Below are positions 1 through 12,295 of a stretch of DNA of 64,000 bases, piece by piece. Below the pieces are notes generated by a model that had not been told where the DNA came from, ran no database searches, and saw nothing but the letters and a program-made list of their open reading frames with translations. The position numbers and the translations under genes were made by a program. Positions within the stretch are counted from its first letter, which is position 1. Each line of letters starts with the position of its first letter. Source of the stretch: Beverwykella pulmonaria (taxonomy: Eukaryota; Ascomycota; Dothideomycetes; Pleosporales; Melanommataceae); the NCBI GenBank assembly GCA_001599595.1, contig BCHH01000001.1, positions 2,203,837-2,267,836 of the forward strand, written 5' to 3'.

Positions 1-2470
1 GCCGGCCCAGAAGGCGAGAGCTTGGCGGATGAGTTGTTCGTCCATTTGGAGCATTTCTTCGAGTTGAGTCACGGTTCTGGTGATGCTGGTGTCTTTCGCC
101 TTGCTTTTTCCTTTCAATTCCTCGTCTGGCTGGGGTTGGAAGGCGTAGACTACGCTGACTTGCCATGGAGTCAGCTTGTCGAATTCTTCGGTTCGATCGT
201 CAAATTCGAGGGTCACTGTTCCGTCGCCAAGGGCATTCATCCAGCGCAGCTTGCGCATACCTTTTATGCGTTCGAAGCAGGCTTCGTATTCTTTCTGCAA
301 GGTCACTATTTGGGACGGCACTAGGAACTCATCATCGCGGAGAAGCGGCCAGAAGAATGATGACAGGATCTGTGCATTGAGAGTCGGGCCTTCGGAGGAG
401 TTCATCCTAGGCGTTGATGGCGGATGAAGAGAAGGCGTTGATGCAGTCGGGCGACGAGGCTGTGGGGTCTTTGGAACACCCCCGGGGGTTTTTGGATGAC
501 GAGTCTGATCAGGCGTCCGCAGTGTTACTCCACTTGCCTGAATAGCAGCATTAATGCGTTTTGAGTCCAGGACATCGCGAAGCATAACCTCGCAGGCTTG
601 AAGTTTGTCGTCGCCCAGTCGAATCTTGATAAGCTCGAGAAGTCGAATCTCCCTTTGATAATCCGGATCTTGACATCGAAGCAGATGATCTCCGAGAATA
701 TTCCTCAACTCGTTGATGAAGTCTTCCCGCTCCCAAAGGGTCAATAAAAACCAGATTACGTCCTCCACTTTTGACTTTTTGTATTCGGGAGAAGCATCAG
801 TCGGAAGTGGTTGCCAGTTCATGTCACCCCAATTCAACTCCTCATCCGCATCATGGTCCAGGTCAGTTTTCATTGGCTTTTGCATCTCACTCGCGATCTC
901 GTAGGACAGCTCGCTACCTGGCGCAAACTTGCTCCCACCCTCATCGCTTAAATCGGTGAGAAGGCTGGATATGATGATACGGGCGGTATCTTCGCGTTCT
1001 TTGAGATATCTGCGTATAGGACGTGCGACACGTTCAAGCAGCACGCCTTTGGGTTCCAGCTCATGGAACGCTCGAATGATGGATATATAGACATTTAGGA
1101 TGTAGGTGGTTGTGGCTCCGGGATGGAGAAGCCGCCGGGAGATTTGCTGCGAAAAGCTAGAAGTAAGGTTCTGTTTCGCGCCGGGAATTTTGAGGTATTC
1201 CTGCACTCAGTTATTAGCATTTATTCATAACACGACCAAAGAGGGAATAATTCAATACTTACCTTGATGTCGAGTATTGCCCCTAGGCTTTTGTCCCAAT
1301 TGATCACGAAATCAAACAGGTTATCCACTCTGGCTCTTCCAAGTCTACCCAATGCCATTTCCTGCCACTGCTGTAGCTCAGCGGGCTGGACGTTACTAGG
1401 ATCACATCTCAAGCACTCCAGCACCAGTTCGACGAGGGGACAGAACCCATCCTTGATCCATACCCGTATCTGTGGAACAATCGACCTCTTCGAGAACCAA
1501 TCGACCTTCAGGTAATGGCTGGTGATGAAAGAGTCCATCAATTTATCCATTGCGTGTGCAAATGCCTTTTGAGCATTGTCCCCTCCAAGTCCCACCCGCT
1601 CCAAGCCTTGTAGAAGATCGGTCATGCGCTGACGAAATACCCGGATATTCTCAGGTGTTGCGCTGGGCTGGACACCATCCTGCCGCGTGTAAATGCGGAA
1701 CAGCCTGCAACCTGAATCGTATAGTATATAGCTTAACGTTTTTGAGAAGCGTTGTAAAGGTAGGCAGTGGGCGAAAACGGCGTGGAGGTCTCGGCGGAAA
1801 CTCAAGTTTACGGAATCGGGCCCGTGAGCCTCGACAACTTGTGTTGGTCTGCTTGGGCGAATAGTGGAAGCGGAACTATTGGTTTCATATAGTAAAGGGA
1901 GTATATGGTCGTTAAAAGGCTGTAGATATAGATTCTGAACCTGTTGCAGCACTCGTTGTGTCTCTTCCAAGACCTCCCACGCATGTCGCAACTCGATTTC
2001 CTATAGCACAGATTAGCCAACACCTACTCTTCATGCCAGAATAAATGATTTACCTTCTTCCACATCCCCTTCAGAGTTGGCCGGACGAGATTTGCAAAGT
2101 GCAACCTGGCCTCGCTCGTGTACCAATCCACCAAGCTCTCCTCATGCTTGTCCTCGCTCTTGCCCTCTCCAACAAGTAGATATATCAGAGCCTCTTCAAT
2201 CTCCACATTCCTCGGGGCTCTCAGCGCGTCGAGCGACGCGTTGGAGCCTATGGCTTGTTTCGGCAAGCTTAGAAATCGCGTTGCGGTGCTCCAGGCAAGG
2301 TTACGCCGCACCGCGCGGTGTTGTTCGTTGGCATTGCTAACAAATGGGCCCCCGAACGACTGACCGGGCGCACTGTATCCGATATCTGGCGTCGCAATTG
2401 GTGTCGGCGTTGTGTGTGAGAGCGATGGCACTGGGAAGACAGATGCAAAGGCGAGACTGTGATGGTCCAT
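1..2470 (-). CDS. APC2: Anaphase-promoting complex subunit 2 (cullin-like), 3' end cut off by window
   Basis: Scaffold subunit of the APC/C ubiquitin ligase, which pairs with the RING subunit Apc11 to ubiquitinate mitotic cyclins and securin. Three exons are visible on the minus strand: 2470-2054, 2000-1263 and 1200-1 (continuing outside), with introns 2001-2053 and 1201-1262, both GT..AG and phase 0. About 785 residues are present. The cullin-type region lies in exon 3; its block around LLRCQDPDYQREIRLLELIK and the following LGDDKLQACEVMLRD is characteristic of APC2 rather than of Cul1/3/4. The start is the ATG at 2470 (MDHHSLAF); the frame is open further upstream but has no other ATG. The C-terminal winged-helix part lies off the left edge. 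Family assignment is from recalled motifs and is strong. Confidence 0.88.
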
Positions 2471-3002
2471 GATGGTGGTGGAGCGTGTCAACCCCACTTT
2501 GTGAAGGTCAATGGCTGGAGGCAAAACAAACAGACTGCAAAATCAATCTCACCAGTCGCCAAAACAGAAGAGCGGGTGGTCATGATCAATCTGTATGAAG
2601 CTGTGTTGCACTGTGAACCCCGCCTAGTTTCGACAAAATTGCAGGCAAGGGAGCGAAAAGGTTTGCACAGACCAGCTTTCACGAACTCACGTGCCGAGGT
2701 GACCCGTTTCGTGGACGCATTTTAGACAACTGTGTGAGTATTGTCCCAGCGTAGATTGAACACCCCAGCAATATCTAAAACTACAGTAAAAGGAAATCCG
2801 CTGCTTAACCCTAGGTCAAGGTGCCATCTGACTCCCCCAACAAAATGTTCCCAAACTCCGCATTGATATCCCGAAATACGGCGCCAGTTTGATCCCCCAG
2901 TGTAACCATTTTCCCGCTCAAGCCATATAAATGCAGTTTGCAACACGCCGCTCACTCATCCGTCCCTCAATCGACTCGATCAGGAGACCGCCGAGATGGC
3001 TA
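2471..3002. other. Intergenic: APC2 5' side / F-box gene 3' side
   Basis: Separates the APC2 start codon from the stop codon of the F-box gene, both on the minus strand, so it must hold the F-box 3' UTR and the APC2 promoter. No further gene or repeat was seen. Confidence 0.6.
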
Positions 3003-6000
3003 TCAGGGCTTGAGAATTCCATGGCGTACTCGGTAGATTTTGATCCGCTCCTCATAATATAGCTATTTCAGTCAGCATCGACACGTCGAAGTGGGGACCA
3101 CGGCACACAGCTCGAAAAAGGGGAGAGGTCAACAAGCAGAATTACTCACTATCTCTCGAACGCGTAACTTAGGTCCCTTTCGGTCGTCATGCAAGAAAGA
3201 GTCATCGTCTGAGTCGTCGTGGACTTCGTCCGAAGCTTCCGAGTCGGTCTCCTCGACGTCAGCCGCGGTCCCAATACCACCGTCAAGATCTTCTTCATCT
3301 TCATCCTCGGTAGCCTCGGACTCGTCGTCTGACATGAGCGGGTCATGTGGTGCATATCCGCCTCCCGCTCCACCGGCAGACCCATCTGTGATACCCTCGT
3401 GCCGTAGATCATAATTAGTTGGTCGGTTTTCCAAGATTTCGAAACACTTGGTCGATATACCCATGTAGCATATCTCAATTTCGGGCCGTAGGTGCACAAT
3501 GTCAAGAATCTGGTAAGCTAGCTCCTGGGGATCTATGTTGTTGCCATGGGCGTGATCGGCGATGTAAGGAATATACAAGGAACGGATATGGGGTATTAAA
3601 GGAAGCCGCTGCAAGAAATGATGCTAATGGAGTCGTCAGTACTCTCACGTCCCAATTTGATCATTTTCACGCCTTACCCAGTCTTTGTAATCGATGGAAA
3701 CAGCCAATTCTCGTAAGCTGCTCATCCGGCCGCTTGTGATAAACGTAAGGATTTCACGATTCAACATCCATCTCCTCCATCTCGAACTAGCCGTAGCGTG
3801 GCCGTCTTGTCCCTTTTCGCTGCTGTCAATCATCAATCTCTTTAGACTTGCTCGATGCCTCTTCAAAGGCCCTCGATAAATTGCGTCTACTGTCACTGTG
3901 GACGAGTATGACCGTGACTCTTGAAGGTACAACTCCTCCAGACTATTTGGAGAGAGTGTTTCTTTCAGAAAAGATATCAGAGGCGGAGATACCGTGTTGG
4001 TATGTATCTTCTTTAAGTTCAAAACATACTCCGACCGAAGAGTGTACGAGGCCTTGTATGCCTTCGTTGATGAAGATGGTGAGCCAGCGGGATACAATTG
4101 ACGGGGGGTGTATGTACGTCGAAGGGACTTCCATAACTGCTCATGGTTGCTGCAGTGTAACAGAGTCAGAGTAGTGAGTAAAGTCCAGTCAAAAGCCTTC
4201 AACAACACCGAAACTGAGAGTGGGACGCGCTCTAATTCGAGCACCTCTAGCTTCAATCTGCCCTTGAGTACAGGCTCTGGTTCTTCTACACTGTCCTGAT
4301 GACTGGTAGCCTCCTTGTGCGTGACGTTCGCGTTGGGCTGCTTCGAAAAACGGGCACCAAGGCTGTGATCCAAAAGGGCTCCTGCCTGCGGAATGGGGCC
4401 TGAAACGGGCGACTGAATGTTGTTTAATAGACTAACGCCTTCTTGAATTGGAGATTCCTCCAAGGCACTCTCCAAGGGACCGGTAGTATGCTCTGGCTCT
4501 CTTTCGTGAGGAATCTGGGCCGGGAAAGCCAACGCAACACCTGGCTCAATTTTGGTAGCATTGATATCCGTAAGTAGATGACCAACTCCAGCCGTGTTAT
4601 GGTGAGAGGTGGGAGAATCCTCGTTCTGGCGCATGTTATGGACCCTTCCTACAAGAATACCAAGTATACCGCCTAATCTCTTCTCACTTATAGAGCTCGC
4701 TGCCGTTGATGTCGCGTTGTAGTCAACTTGTTGTATCCCATCACCCTCCCATGCCGTTACCCAGTCCCGTTGTTGTGCGTGAGGAGCAATGCCGACCCTA
4801 AGCTCTCGCAATTTACGTTGAGACCGTGCGATTAGAATGCTCATTTCGTCCAGGTAGGGTAGTTCGTCAATGTCCAGAACACTCAGACTCTTAAGAGCGG
4901 GAATGACTGAGAAGTTGGGGTGTTCGACTCGATCCAAGGCAGAAGCGGTTACTGAAGAATAAGGCGCAGGGACTATGACAGGAGCCTGAGCTATGCCGAC
5001 TCCACTGGGGTGCGTGGTGTTGGGGGGCGGGGGTACGTTGTTGAGTAGCATCGGTGGCGGAGGCGCTGGAACAGGGGAATCTATCGTATTGTCGTGCCAC
5101 CTGATCCACAGTCTATCAAGTCGGCATTCTTCTCCGTCGGTTCGATCTGCTAGGCTGGACAGTGCCAACCACACGTCTCGAAGAACGCCAGTTGGCATGT
5201 CCCAAACAAAGGTCTCGAGGTTAATCATCCGTGCAATCGCAAGAGCAACCAACGTCCCTAACATCTTCCCGCCCTCTTTTGCTATCATGTATTCCTGGAC
5301 CCATGCCGTCGGCCCATTCCCCAAAGAGAATTTCTTCGTGAACTGAGCATAGTAGTTCCCGAATCGTCTGCGTGGAATAGGATATGGGGTCACAGCGGTC
5401 CGGCTCTGGCTGGAGTTATTCTGACTAAAAGATGAAGAGGTGGACTGTCGCTGTCGATTCTGATGCGGAAATCCATCGTCGCCCATGACCAAAGTTGCGA
5501 GCCCGAATGTAAGAGCGTCTACGCCCGACCTTGGCTCCGTGTGGGTGCTTTCATCGGGCCATACAATGTCGAAGCGGGAATAGATGCAAGGAATTGTGAG
5601 ACGGTGGAGAGCAGAATGGCAGAGGGCGAGCGACGTGAGATCATTCGTGTGAGGAAGCTGTGCGGTAGGTCAGCCTACACTCGGGCCTACGGGTGCGTTG
5701 TCGCCTGTCACCACAGGTCAAATCTAGCGCTCACCTGATGTATGATCTCCTTGAGGATATCGACGGGGAGGTCGAGCAGCCTCAAGGGTCCTTTTCTGGC
5801 CTTCTCTTTTCCTTTAACGAGTTTTGCCGATGTTTCTCTGGATGCAGGAGATACGCTGGCAGCGCCAGCCCCCGAGACGCTCTCCAACTCGCCGTCTACA
5901 TCTGCCTGGATGGATTCCGTGTTCGCATCATCCTCCGATGGCGACGAAGTGCTGTTCCGGTCGTCTTCAAAGGGTGAGGGTGAGACAGTTCTAGGCGTGC

Positions 6001-6031
6001 CGGGCGCGGAGAGCGGGGAGTCGGAATCCAT
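3003..6031 (-). CDS. F-box domain protein with C-terminal leucine-rich-like region
   Basis: Probable substrate adaptor of an SCF ubiquitin ligase. Four exons: 6031-5735, 5657-3678, 3623-3150 and 3062-3003, joined by GT..AG introns; predicted length 936 aa. After a low-complexity Ser/Glu/Asp N-terminus, residues about 87-120 read LLDLPVDILKEIIHQ joined across intron 1 to LPHTNDLTSLALCHSALH, a classical F-box split by an intron. The middle holds long Pro/Ser-rich linkers between leucine-rich-like segments. Exon 3 contains an acidic stretch (DDESEATEDEDEED). The short last exon (YYEERIKIYRVRHGILKP, then stop) has a good acceptor and keeps the frame. The start is the ATG at 6031; the frame opens earlier only with a GTG. 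The SCF role is inferred from the F-box; the substrate is unknown. Confidence 0.8.
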
Positions 6032-6593
6032 GGTGTTTAGAGACACACACGTCTCACAGGTATTGTGGAGGCATGAACCCTCACATAGAGGGGCGTAGAG
6101 GCGTGGGCGAAGAAAAGTGCGATCCGGCTTCGTGTGTTGTTGCGGAGACTGTCGACGAAGTCGAAGTGTGATTGATGTGTTGCGCGCTGCAACGCACAGT
6201 CGGCATGTCCTCGGCCAATAGGAGCCGGTTGCTGCCCTTGTTGCAGATCTGCTGGTAGACTCAGGTCCCCGCTTCGAGCAACCCTAGCAGGGATAAATAT
6301 AGACACAGAGAGTGCAACAATCAGCAGGTCGAGAGTTGAATATACCTCCGTATGAGATGGTCGCCAATATGCGCAGTTCATCAAGCTATTATAGATATCC
6401 TACACCGAATATTGGGAGCCTCATGCCACTTCTGGGGGTATCGCCTTGAACAATGGTAACCGCTAAGATGATGTACAAAAGACCCGCCCGTTGCCATGGT
6501 TGACTCTGATATAACCCCATGCCCATTTCAGCAAAGCTCCAAACGCCATGAGTTGAAACAAGCCCCCATCATGATACATTACTCTACATCCGC
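6032..6593. other. Intergenic: F-box 5' region / SMC6 3' region
   Basis: Lies between two minus-strand genes. It should hold the SMC6 3' UTR and the F-box promoter. No other gene was seen. Confidence 0.6.
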
Positions 6594-9500
6594 TCATCGG
6601 CCAATGTTTAGGGCTGTTTGGCCACGCTCAGGGTCCGTCATTCTGTTCACTCGTTAGTAGTGCCAGAACCTATGTTGCATGCGAGACATACCTGATGATC
6701 TTGACATCATCCATGCCTTCAACGCTGCTCATAGCTTGCGGCGTGATCAAAATGTACTGACGTCCAACGGCACGCCTAGCAGCTGCCACCATCATCCTCA
6801 TACTAATATCGCGGTTGACGCTGTCCATGAAGACGTCGCTTTGCCTATCGTTAGCAAGCGGTTTTGTACATGGCTGGTCAGACTTACAATTCATCAAGAC
6901 ATCGTATAGGAGAGCCCATGGCATCCCAAAGCGCAAGCAGTAGGCAGATGGTAGAGAACGACTTCTCTCCGCCAGACAGGGTTTTGGTCTGTCTTCCGTT
7001 GCCATTAGCAACGGTGATGTCGGGTTGGACCTGGACAAAATTAGCTTGAGCGTGTGCTGCAAAGGTTTATTACTGACATGAATCTCGAGCTGCTTGTGGT
7101 GATGATTGATTGCAAGATCACCTCGAAATTGCCGTTCGCTGAGGAGATACGTGAACGTGACCCGAGCCCGGCGCGCGATATCTTTCTTGAATCTGTGCCA
7201 GCGATCATCTCGCATCTTCAACGATTTGAGGAAAGCCTAAGGAACAGTCAGTCAATTCTCGGGGTACCTTGAATCGCATGGGACTTACCCTTAGCAGTTG
7301 CTCAGTCCCGTTCAGCTCGTCTCCTTTCGCCTTGTACTTTTGCTTCGCCGTGAGGGCTCGGGTAATAAGCTCTTCTTCAGACCCACCAAGCTCTTTCTCG
7401 CTAGCTGCGATAGATTTCTGCAATGTCTCCAGCTTCCTACTCAAGGTTTCCCAAGTTTCCCCATGCGGAACGTCGGTACGACCTCGGGGGTGAGAGATAG
7501 TGTGAGCCGCCGCTGTGTTTTCTTCGACAACTTTCAGCTGTTCTTGCCGTTTCCGCTCCCACTCCAATTTGTTCGCTTGCGCGGCATCTACTTCTTCCAA
7601 CGCACGATTCTTGTTGCGCAACGCCGTTGCTCGTTTCTCGCTCAGTTTATCGAGCTTGTTTTGTGCCTTGTCCAGTTCGGCATTAAGGGCAGCAAGATCT
7701 TCAGTAGCTTTGTCGAGTTTATTTTTTTGAGCGCGGGCATCGTTGTTGAGCTTGTCCTTTTGGATGGTGATATCTTCAAATTGGAGGGTTTGAAACTTTT
7801 TGTCCTCTTGGACTTCTTCCAAAGCCTCTTGCAGTTGCTCTATCAGCCCTGCATCAGGGGTCGCAGCGCTTAGTTCTTGTTCTAGATTCTCTACCGTCTC
7901 TTGCGATTGCTGAAAGTCGTACGTGAGTTGCTGCTTCTGCGTTTTGTGTTCCTTGACTAAACGTTCATAGTGATTCACTTGGCTTTGGAGCTTCCTGACT
8001 TCTGCATCAATTTCCTGGATTCCTTGCTGTATGCGAGCTAAGTTGTTTCTCTCTTCTCTGTAGAGTAATGAGCACAGTTCTATTCAACAACTAGGAGCAC
8101 TTACTGGAGCTGAGGCCCCTTGTCCGCTTGCATTCGGCTGAGTCCTGTGAATTCTATAATAGGGTTGATAGACATTGCATTGCTCTGTGGGTTGACGTGT
8201 ATAGAGTGGCCTTTCTTAGGATCATTGTCAGACATGGTAAAACATATCTTGACATTCTTCCTCAGAGCGCCACCTCGATGCATGAAGTCCTGAGCTTTGG
8301 ATCGTTCCTTTATCAGCACACATTGCTCGATCGAGTGATTGATGATCATTTGGTCGCGGACGAGGTTGTTATCAAACTATGGAAAAAGTGAGTATGGCTG
8401 CTCTGGTCTGATCAATTTGTATCGTACCTTGAGCACCCTCAGCCATGTATCTAGGTTCTCTGCTGGTTCTTGTAAGGCTGTGGTTATTGCGTTTCTACTG
8501 ATGAAAATCGGATGTTGGATATGACTAGACCGATTAGTACGTAAAGTTATGTGCAAGTCGTCCAGATACGTACCAACGCGCGCTTTTCATGAGATTAGAC
8601 AGCAGAGACTGGTCAGCATTAGACCTTACAATAAAAGCATTCATGGATGCGCCTGATTGCTTCTCTAATATAGAGCCCCATTCTGGCTTCAGCAATTTGA
8701 TATGTCGACCCATGGGGCCAACTGGAGGACTACTGAACCGGCTTTCGTTCTGTTTGATTGACTGCAACAGACGGTTTAAATTCGCAGGGTTAGGGTACGA
8801 GTCTAGCCAATCACGCTGGCCCTGTTCCAGGTTGCGAATGTTTGTCTTGGAGCGCTGCTCGGCTTGTCGTTGCTCTTGCAATTTGATGCTCGCCGGCTGT
8901 CTCTGATCTTGGGCGCTCTTCAACTGTTGCATCAATCCTGGCAGGCTGGCATTATGCTCTACTAAAGCCTCTTTCGCGCGTTCGGATTGTTGTTTAGCGT
9001 CTTCGAGCTCCTGCATCTTTTGCGCATGTTGACCATTATCCGCCTCGGCCTGGCGTTGCTTGGCCTCCTGGATCTGAGCTTCGTACTTGCTAATCGCTTT
9101 GCGCTTATTTTGGAGCGTCCCAATGATCTCTCGCTCAGTCGCCTGTTGATGACGGTCAGTGAAAATAGCAGGCGTGCACAGGATTGTCACAGCTAACCTG
9201 CACCTTGACCAGGGCTGATCTAGTCTCAGCAAACTTGGTCCTCCATTCTTCGCATTCTTCTTCTACTGGGGCCAAAGCGGCTTGGCAATCCTCCTTTCGC
9301 TGATTTGCTTCCGAATGAGTTCGATCAGCGATCTCGTACCGCTCAGAGTTATGATCCGCATCAGCAGTCCGCCGTTCAATGTGTTGATCCACGCGCTCGA
9401 TCTCGTTGTCGATGTTGCGCAAGTCCTGCAGCATGTTAGTACAAAACTGACGACATGAGCACACATAGCATACCAGCTCCTCTTCTTCAACCCTTGCCCA

Positions 9501-10592
9501 CGCCATTTGATCTGTGAGGAGTGTCTGGCGCTTTCTCATAGCGTCGACATTTGATGCTTGTTTGGCCTTTCGTACGGCCTCCTCAGCTTGTTTCCGCAGT
9601 ATGTCGATGTCAAGCTTCAGAGTTTCGGACTTGTTTTGTTGAATGTCGGTATTTTGCTTGAGAAGATCGTACTCCCCTCGGAGGTTTTCTAGCTGCGTGC
9701 CCTTGAGGAAGAATTTGTATTTGTCTTTCGCGTTCGAATCGTTCAGGAACTGACGAGCATTGTCCTGTGTAAGAACGTTCATGGGGTTATCCAGCTGCAG
9801 AGCGAACGCATCGATAATATCTTCCAACTCTGCCTTCTTCGTTGACACAATTTTGCCATGCACATCCTTCAATTTGAAGCCCGACGAACCACTCTTGTTG
9901 AAATGGCGCTCAACAATGATAGATTTCCCGTATATATCAGGCTTATAAGCTGAAGGGCCTCGGTTTTTGAGCTTCACGGACAAGTTGCAATAACTAAGTA
10001 CAAATGTTAGTTCATCTTCGGTTGGGACAATGCTTAGCTATCGTACTCTCTGCCCTCCTTGATAAAACTCTTCAAATTTTGGCCGCGGTTCGTCGCAGTA
10101 GCTTTGCCGCCGAGACACAGCGTCAATGCTGTGAGGACGGCACTCTTTCCACTGCCATTGTGTCCAATTATGAAGTTTATCAAAGGTCCCAGCGTCACCG
10201 TGAGCTGCTCGTGGCACATGAAGTTTATGCACCGCACCTCCTCTATGATACCGAATTCGGCGGCTGTATTATTCTTGTTCTCGGTAGCTTGGAGTTGCTT
10301 TGCGACGGCCTGAGTTGCCTGGAAGAAGGCTTCTTCTTCGTACGCATCATCGCCAGGGTGCTCGGAGCCTGATGCGTCGTCCGGACTCCTAGATTCTGCT
10401 TCGGAGTAGACATCTGCTTCGCTCGCGTCTGGGGTAGGAGTGGATGGGCGTATGCGTTTGTTCTGCCGATAACATGAGTACACACTCAATCCGTCCGAGC
10501 GATGAGGGGAGACATACGCGAGCCTTCCTGCTAGCTTCATCATTCGTTTGCGCCCGAGGGCGCTTCGAAGCCGTTGGGTGTATGGGTGCCAT
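6594..10592 (-). CDS. SMC6: SMC6, structural maintenance of chromosomes protein 6
   Basis: ATPase of the SMC5-SMC6 complex, which acts in recombinational repair and replication-fork stability. Twelve exons: 10592-10518, 10462-10047, 9993-9474, 9425-9198, 9142-8574, 8524-8428, 8376-8105, 8057-7289, 7236-7078, 7030-6888, 6838-6692 and 6642-6594. They total 3444 nt (1147 aa), with every junction in frame and normal family length. The N-terminus is low-complexity and basic, then acidic. Walker A ([19 protein letters not shown]) is near residue 121. Two long coiled coils flank the hinge, encoded around 8.1-8.7 kb. The ABC signature LSGGEKS is near residue 1052 and Walker B/D-loop CLDEFDVFMD near 1078. 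The tail [15 protein letters not shown] is typical of fungal SMC6. [10 protein letters not shown] after the Walker A exon separates SMC6 from SMC5. The first in-frame ATG after the upstream stop region with a plausible leader is at 10592. Confidence 0.93.
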
Positions 10593-12295
10593 GTCCTCGC
10601 TTTTTATCAGGGCGCAAAGACCGTGAAGTGACCACAAGGCGGGAGGTGGAGCGTTGGGGCGTTGGAGCGTGTGGGGTGCGAGTGCTGGTGGTTCTTGTTC
10701 CGAATGAACGCGTCGTTCGCTCGGCCACTAGCGCGCGAAGACTTGCCCGCTTTTACTCGATGCCACCAGCAGCAGGAGCAGACACCTCGCCCACTTCGCC
10801 CTCAGATGGCTTGCAATATACGGTTACTCTAGCACTGATGCGCATTTGTGCAGAACCTTGAAGTGTCGAGTGACAAAGTGAGTTTCTCCTGGCAAACGCG
10901 CCCCGGGCCAAGATTTCATGCACGTGATGGCGCGTTCAGATTTCCAGGCCGGCTTTTCCACCATTTGAACATGTGCATCTATTCACCGACAGGGAAAGAC
11001 TGGAATCGCCGCAATGATCACCCCCAGAACGTTGTTTCCCGGGCGCAAACGATGATCCTAAGGCACCTGGAGCGCTGTTGAGATGTGACACCTCTCCGAT
11101 CTCAGAACTGTCTCACCACTCACTCCGCAACAATTGTCCTCGACATCCTATCCATATGAACGCTAGGATCATGTATTGGACGGTAGCCCAACAGAGATTC
11201 CTCTGAAGTCTTTCCTTGTTGCGCCATACGTCTCTGCGCCAGCATCGAGCTAATCTTTGTTTGCGCCAGCTCCTTTCCAATATTCCCGTCCGGCTGCATC
11301 AATCCGTCCACTTCGTTGTCGTTGTATCCCTAAATGGTACCTCCATTGATAGGAAAGAGGTGTGGCCCTAGACTCGGCAAAAGCCGAGGCAAACCCAGTT
11401 TGTCATGTTTGGGTCAGCCAACCTGCATGAACGACAACGTCCACAGAGAGTAATATGTCCCTTCGCCATGTCCCCGGTTACGAGTAAGCGAGTACCCTTT
11501 GCATGCATTCATGCAGGAGTTTGAGGTAGCCGAAGTAACCGAACCACCGCAGGGGGCTCCTCTGAAGATCCCATTGATCCAACTCTATATTTATGTATTG
11601 AGGCAACGAGACGCTTCTAGAAGCCCTGGGACTTGGACTCTCAAACAATCTTGTAGAACACGCTACTAGACGAGTACGCATAGTGAGTCAAGATCTCGTT
11701 AGGTCGTCCAATCGTTCGCACATCACTCTGATTTGTCGTCGCCAACATTTCTCTTTCTAGGAATCCTATTCGGTTGCCCTCCATCCCGGAATGAAGTGCA
11801 CGGTCTTCAGTTCAGCTTCTGCTTACTTGGGATCTATACGATCGTCGCGCCAAGGGCTTGCACGCGATGCACTGCAGTAATATGTCACTACTAGAGGCGC
11901 TGTTGTGGTCAGGAAACAACCCTTCCAATTTCTCGAAGAATGAAGTGATACAGGGTGTGTCTTAGTACCGGGAAGAGTGTTGGTGCAGACCAAAGCGTCC
12001 GTCCATTATAGATCTATGCGTAAGATCCTACCCGTTTCAGTATACACACGCGGCACGTACCCCATGTCCCACTCTGTGCTTGTCCACACCCACCAAGCGC
12101 GAATCATCTTCTCCATACCATTTTGGGTCCCTTGATGCGACTTGAACAGCACGGATATACCTAGGGCATGGAGCCTCCACGAATGCACACATTTTCTAAT
12201 GACCTTCGACTGTTTCCACGTCATAGATACGTTTCTTTTGTCCCCTCATGTGGCTCTGGTAGTCATCAATTGATTCCAAAAGCTGGTCTTACATA
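10593..12295. other. Intergenic between SMC6 and PTH11-like gene, with broken coding signal
   Basis: The divergent promoters of SMC6 (left) and the PTH11-like gene (right) must lie at its ends. The middle, about 11.1-12.2 kb, has several adjacent minus-strand frames that read like protein but cannot be joined cleanly; these are given as a separate entry. Confidence 0.5.
11120..12192 (-). pseudogene. Possible decayed or unresolved multi-exon gene
   Basis: Not recognised. Several minus-strand segments look coding. (a) 12192-12061 opens with ATG, gives 44 codons (including DPKWYGEDDSRLVGVDKHR) and ends at a GTACGT donor. (b) About 11.97-11.84 kb is open (FFEKLEGLFPDHNSASSSD) to a GTAAGC donor. 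(c) About 11.81-11.65 kb is open (MEGNRIGFLEREMLATTNQS). (d) About 11.58-11.42 kb includes GHGEGTYYSLWTLSFMQ. (e) From about 11.33 kb to the stop at 11120 it includes GYNDNEVDGLMQPDGNIGKE. Segments (d) and (e) join in phase 0 across a GTTGGC..TTTAG intron. I could not find splice sites joining (a)-(c) in one frame. It is either a pseudogene with frameshifts or a many-exon gene I could not solve; chance open frames are also possible. Confidence 0.25.
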
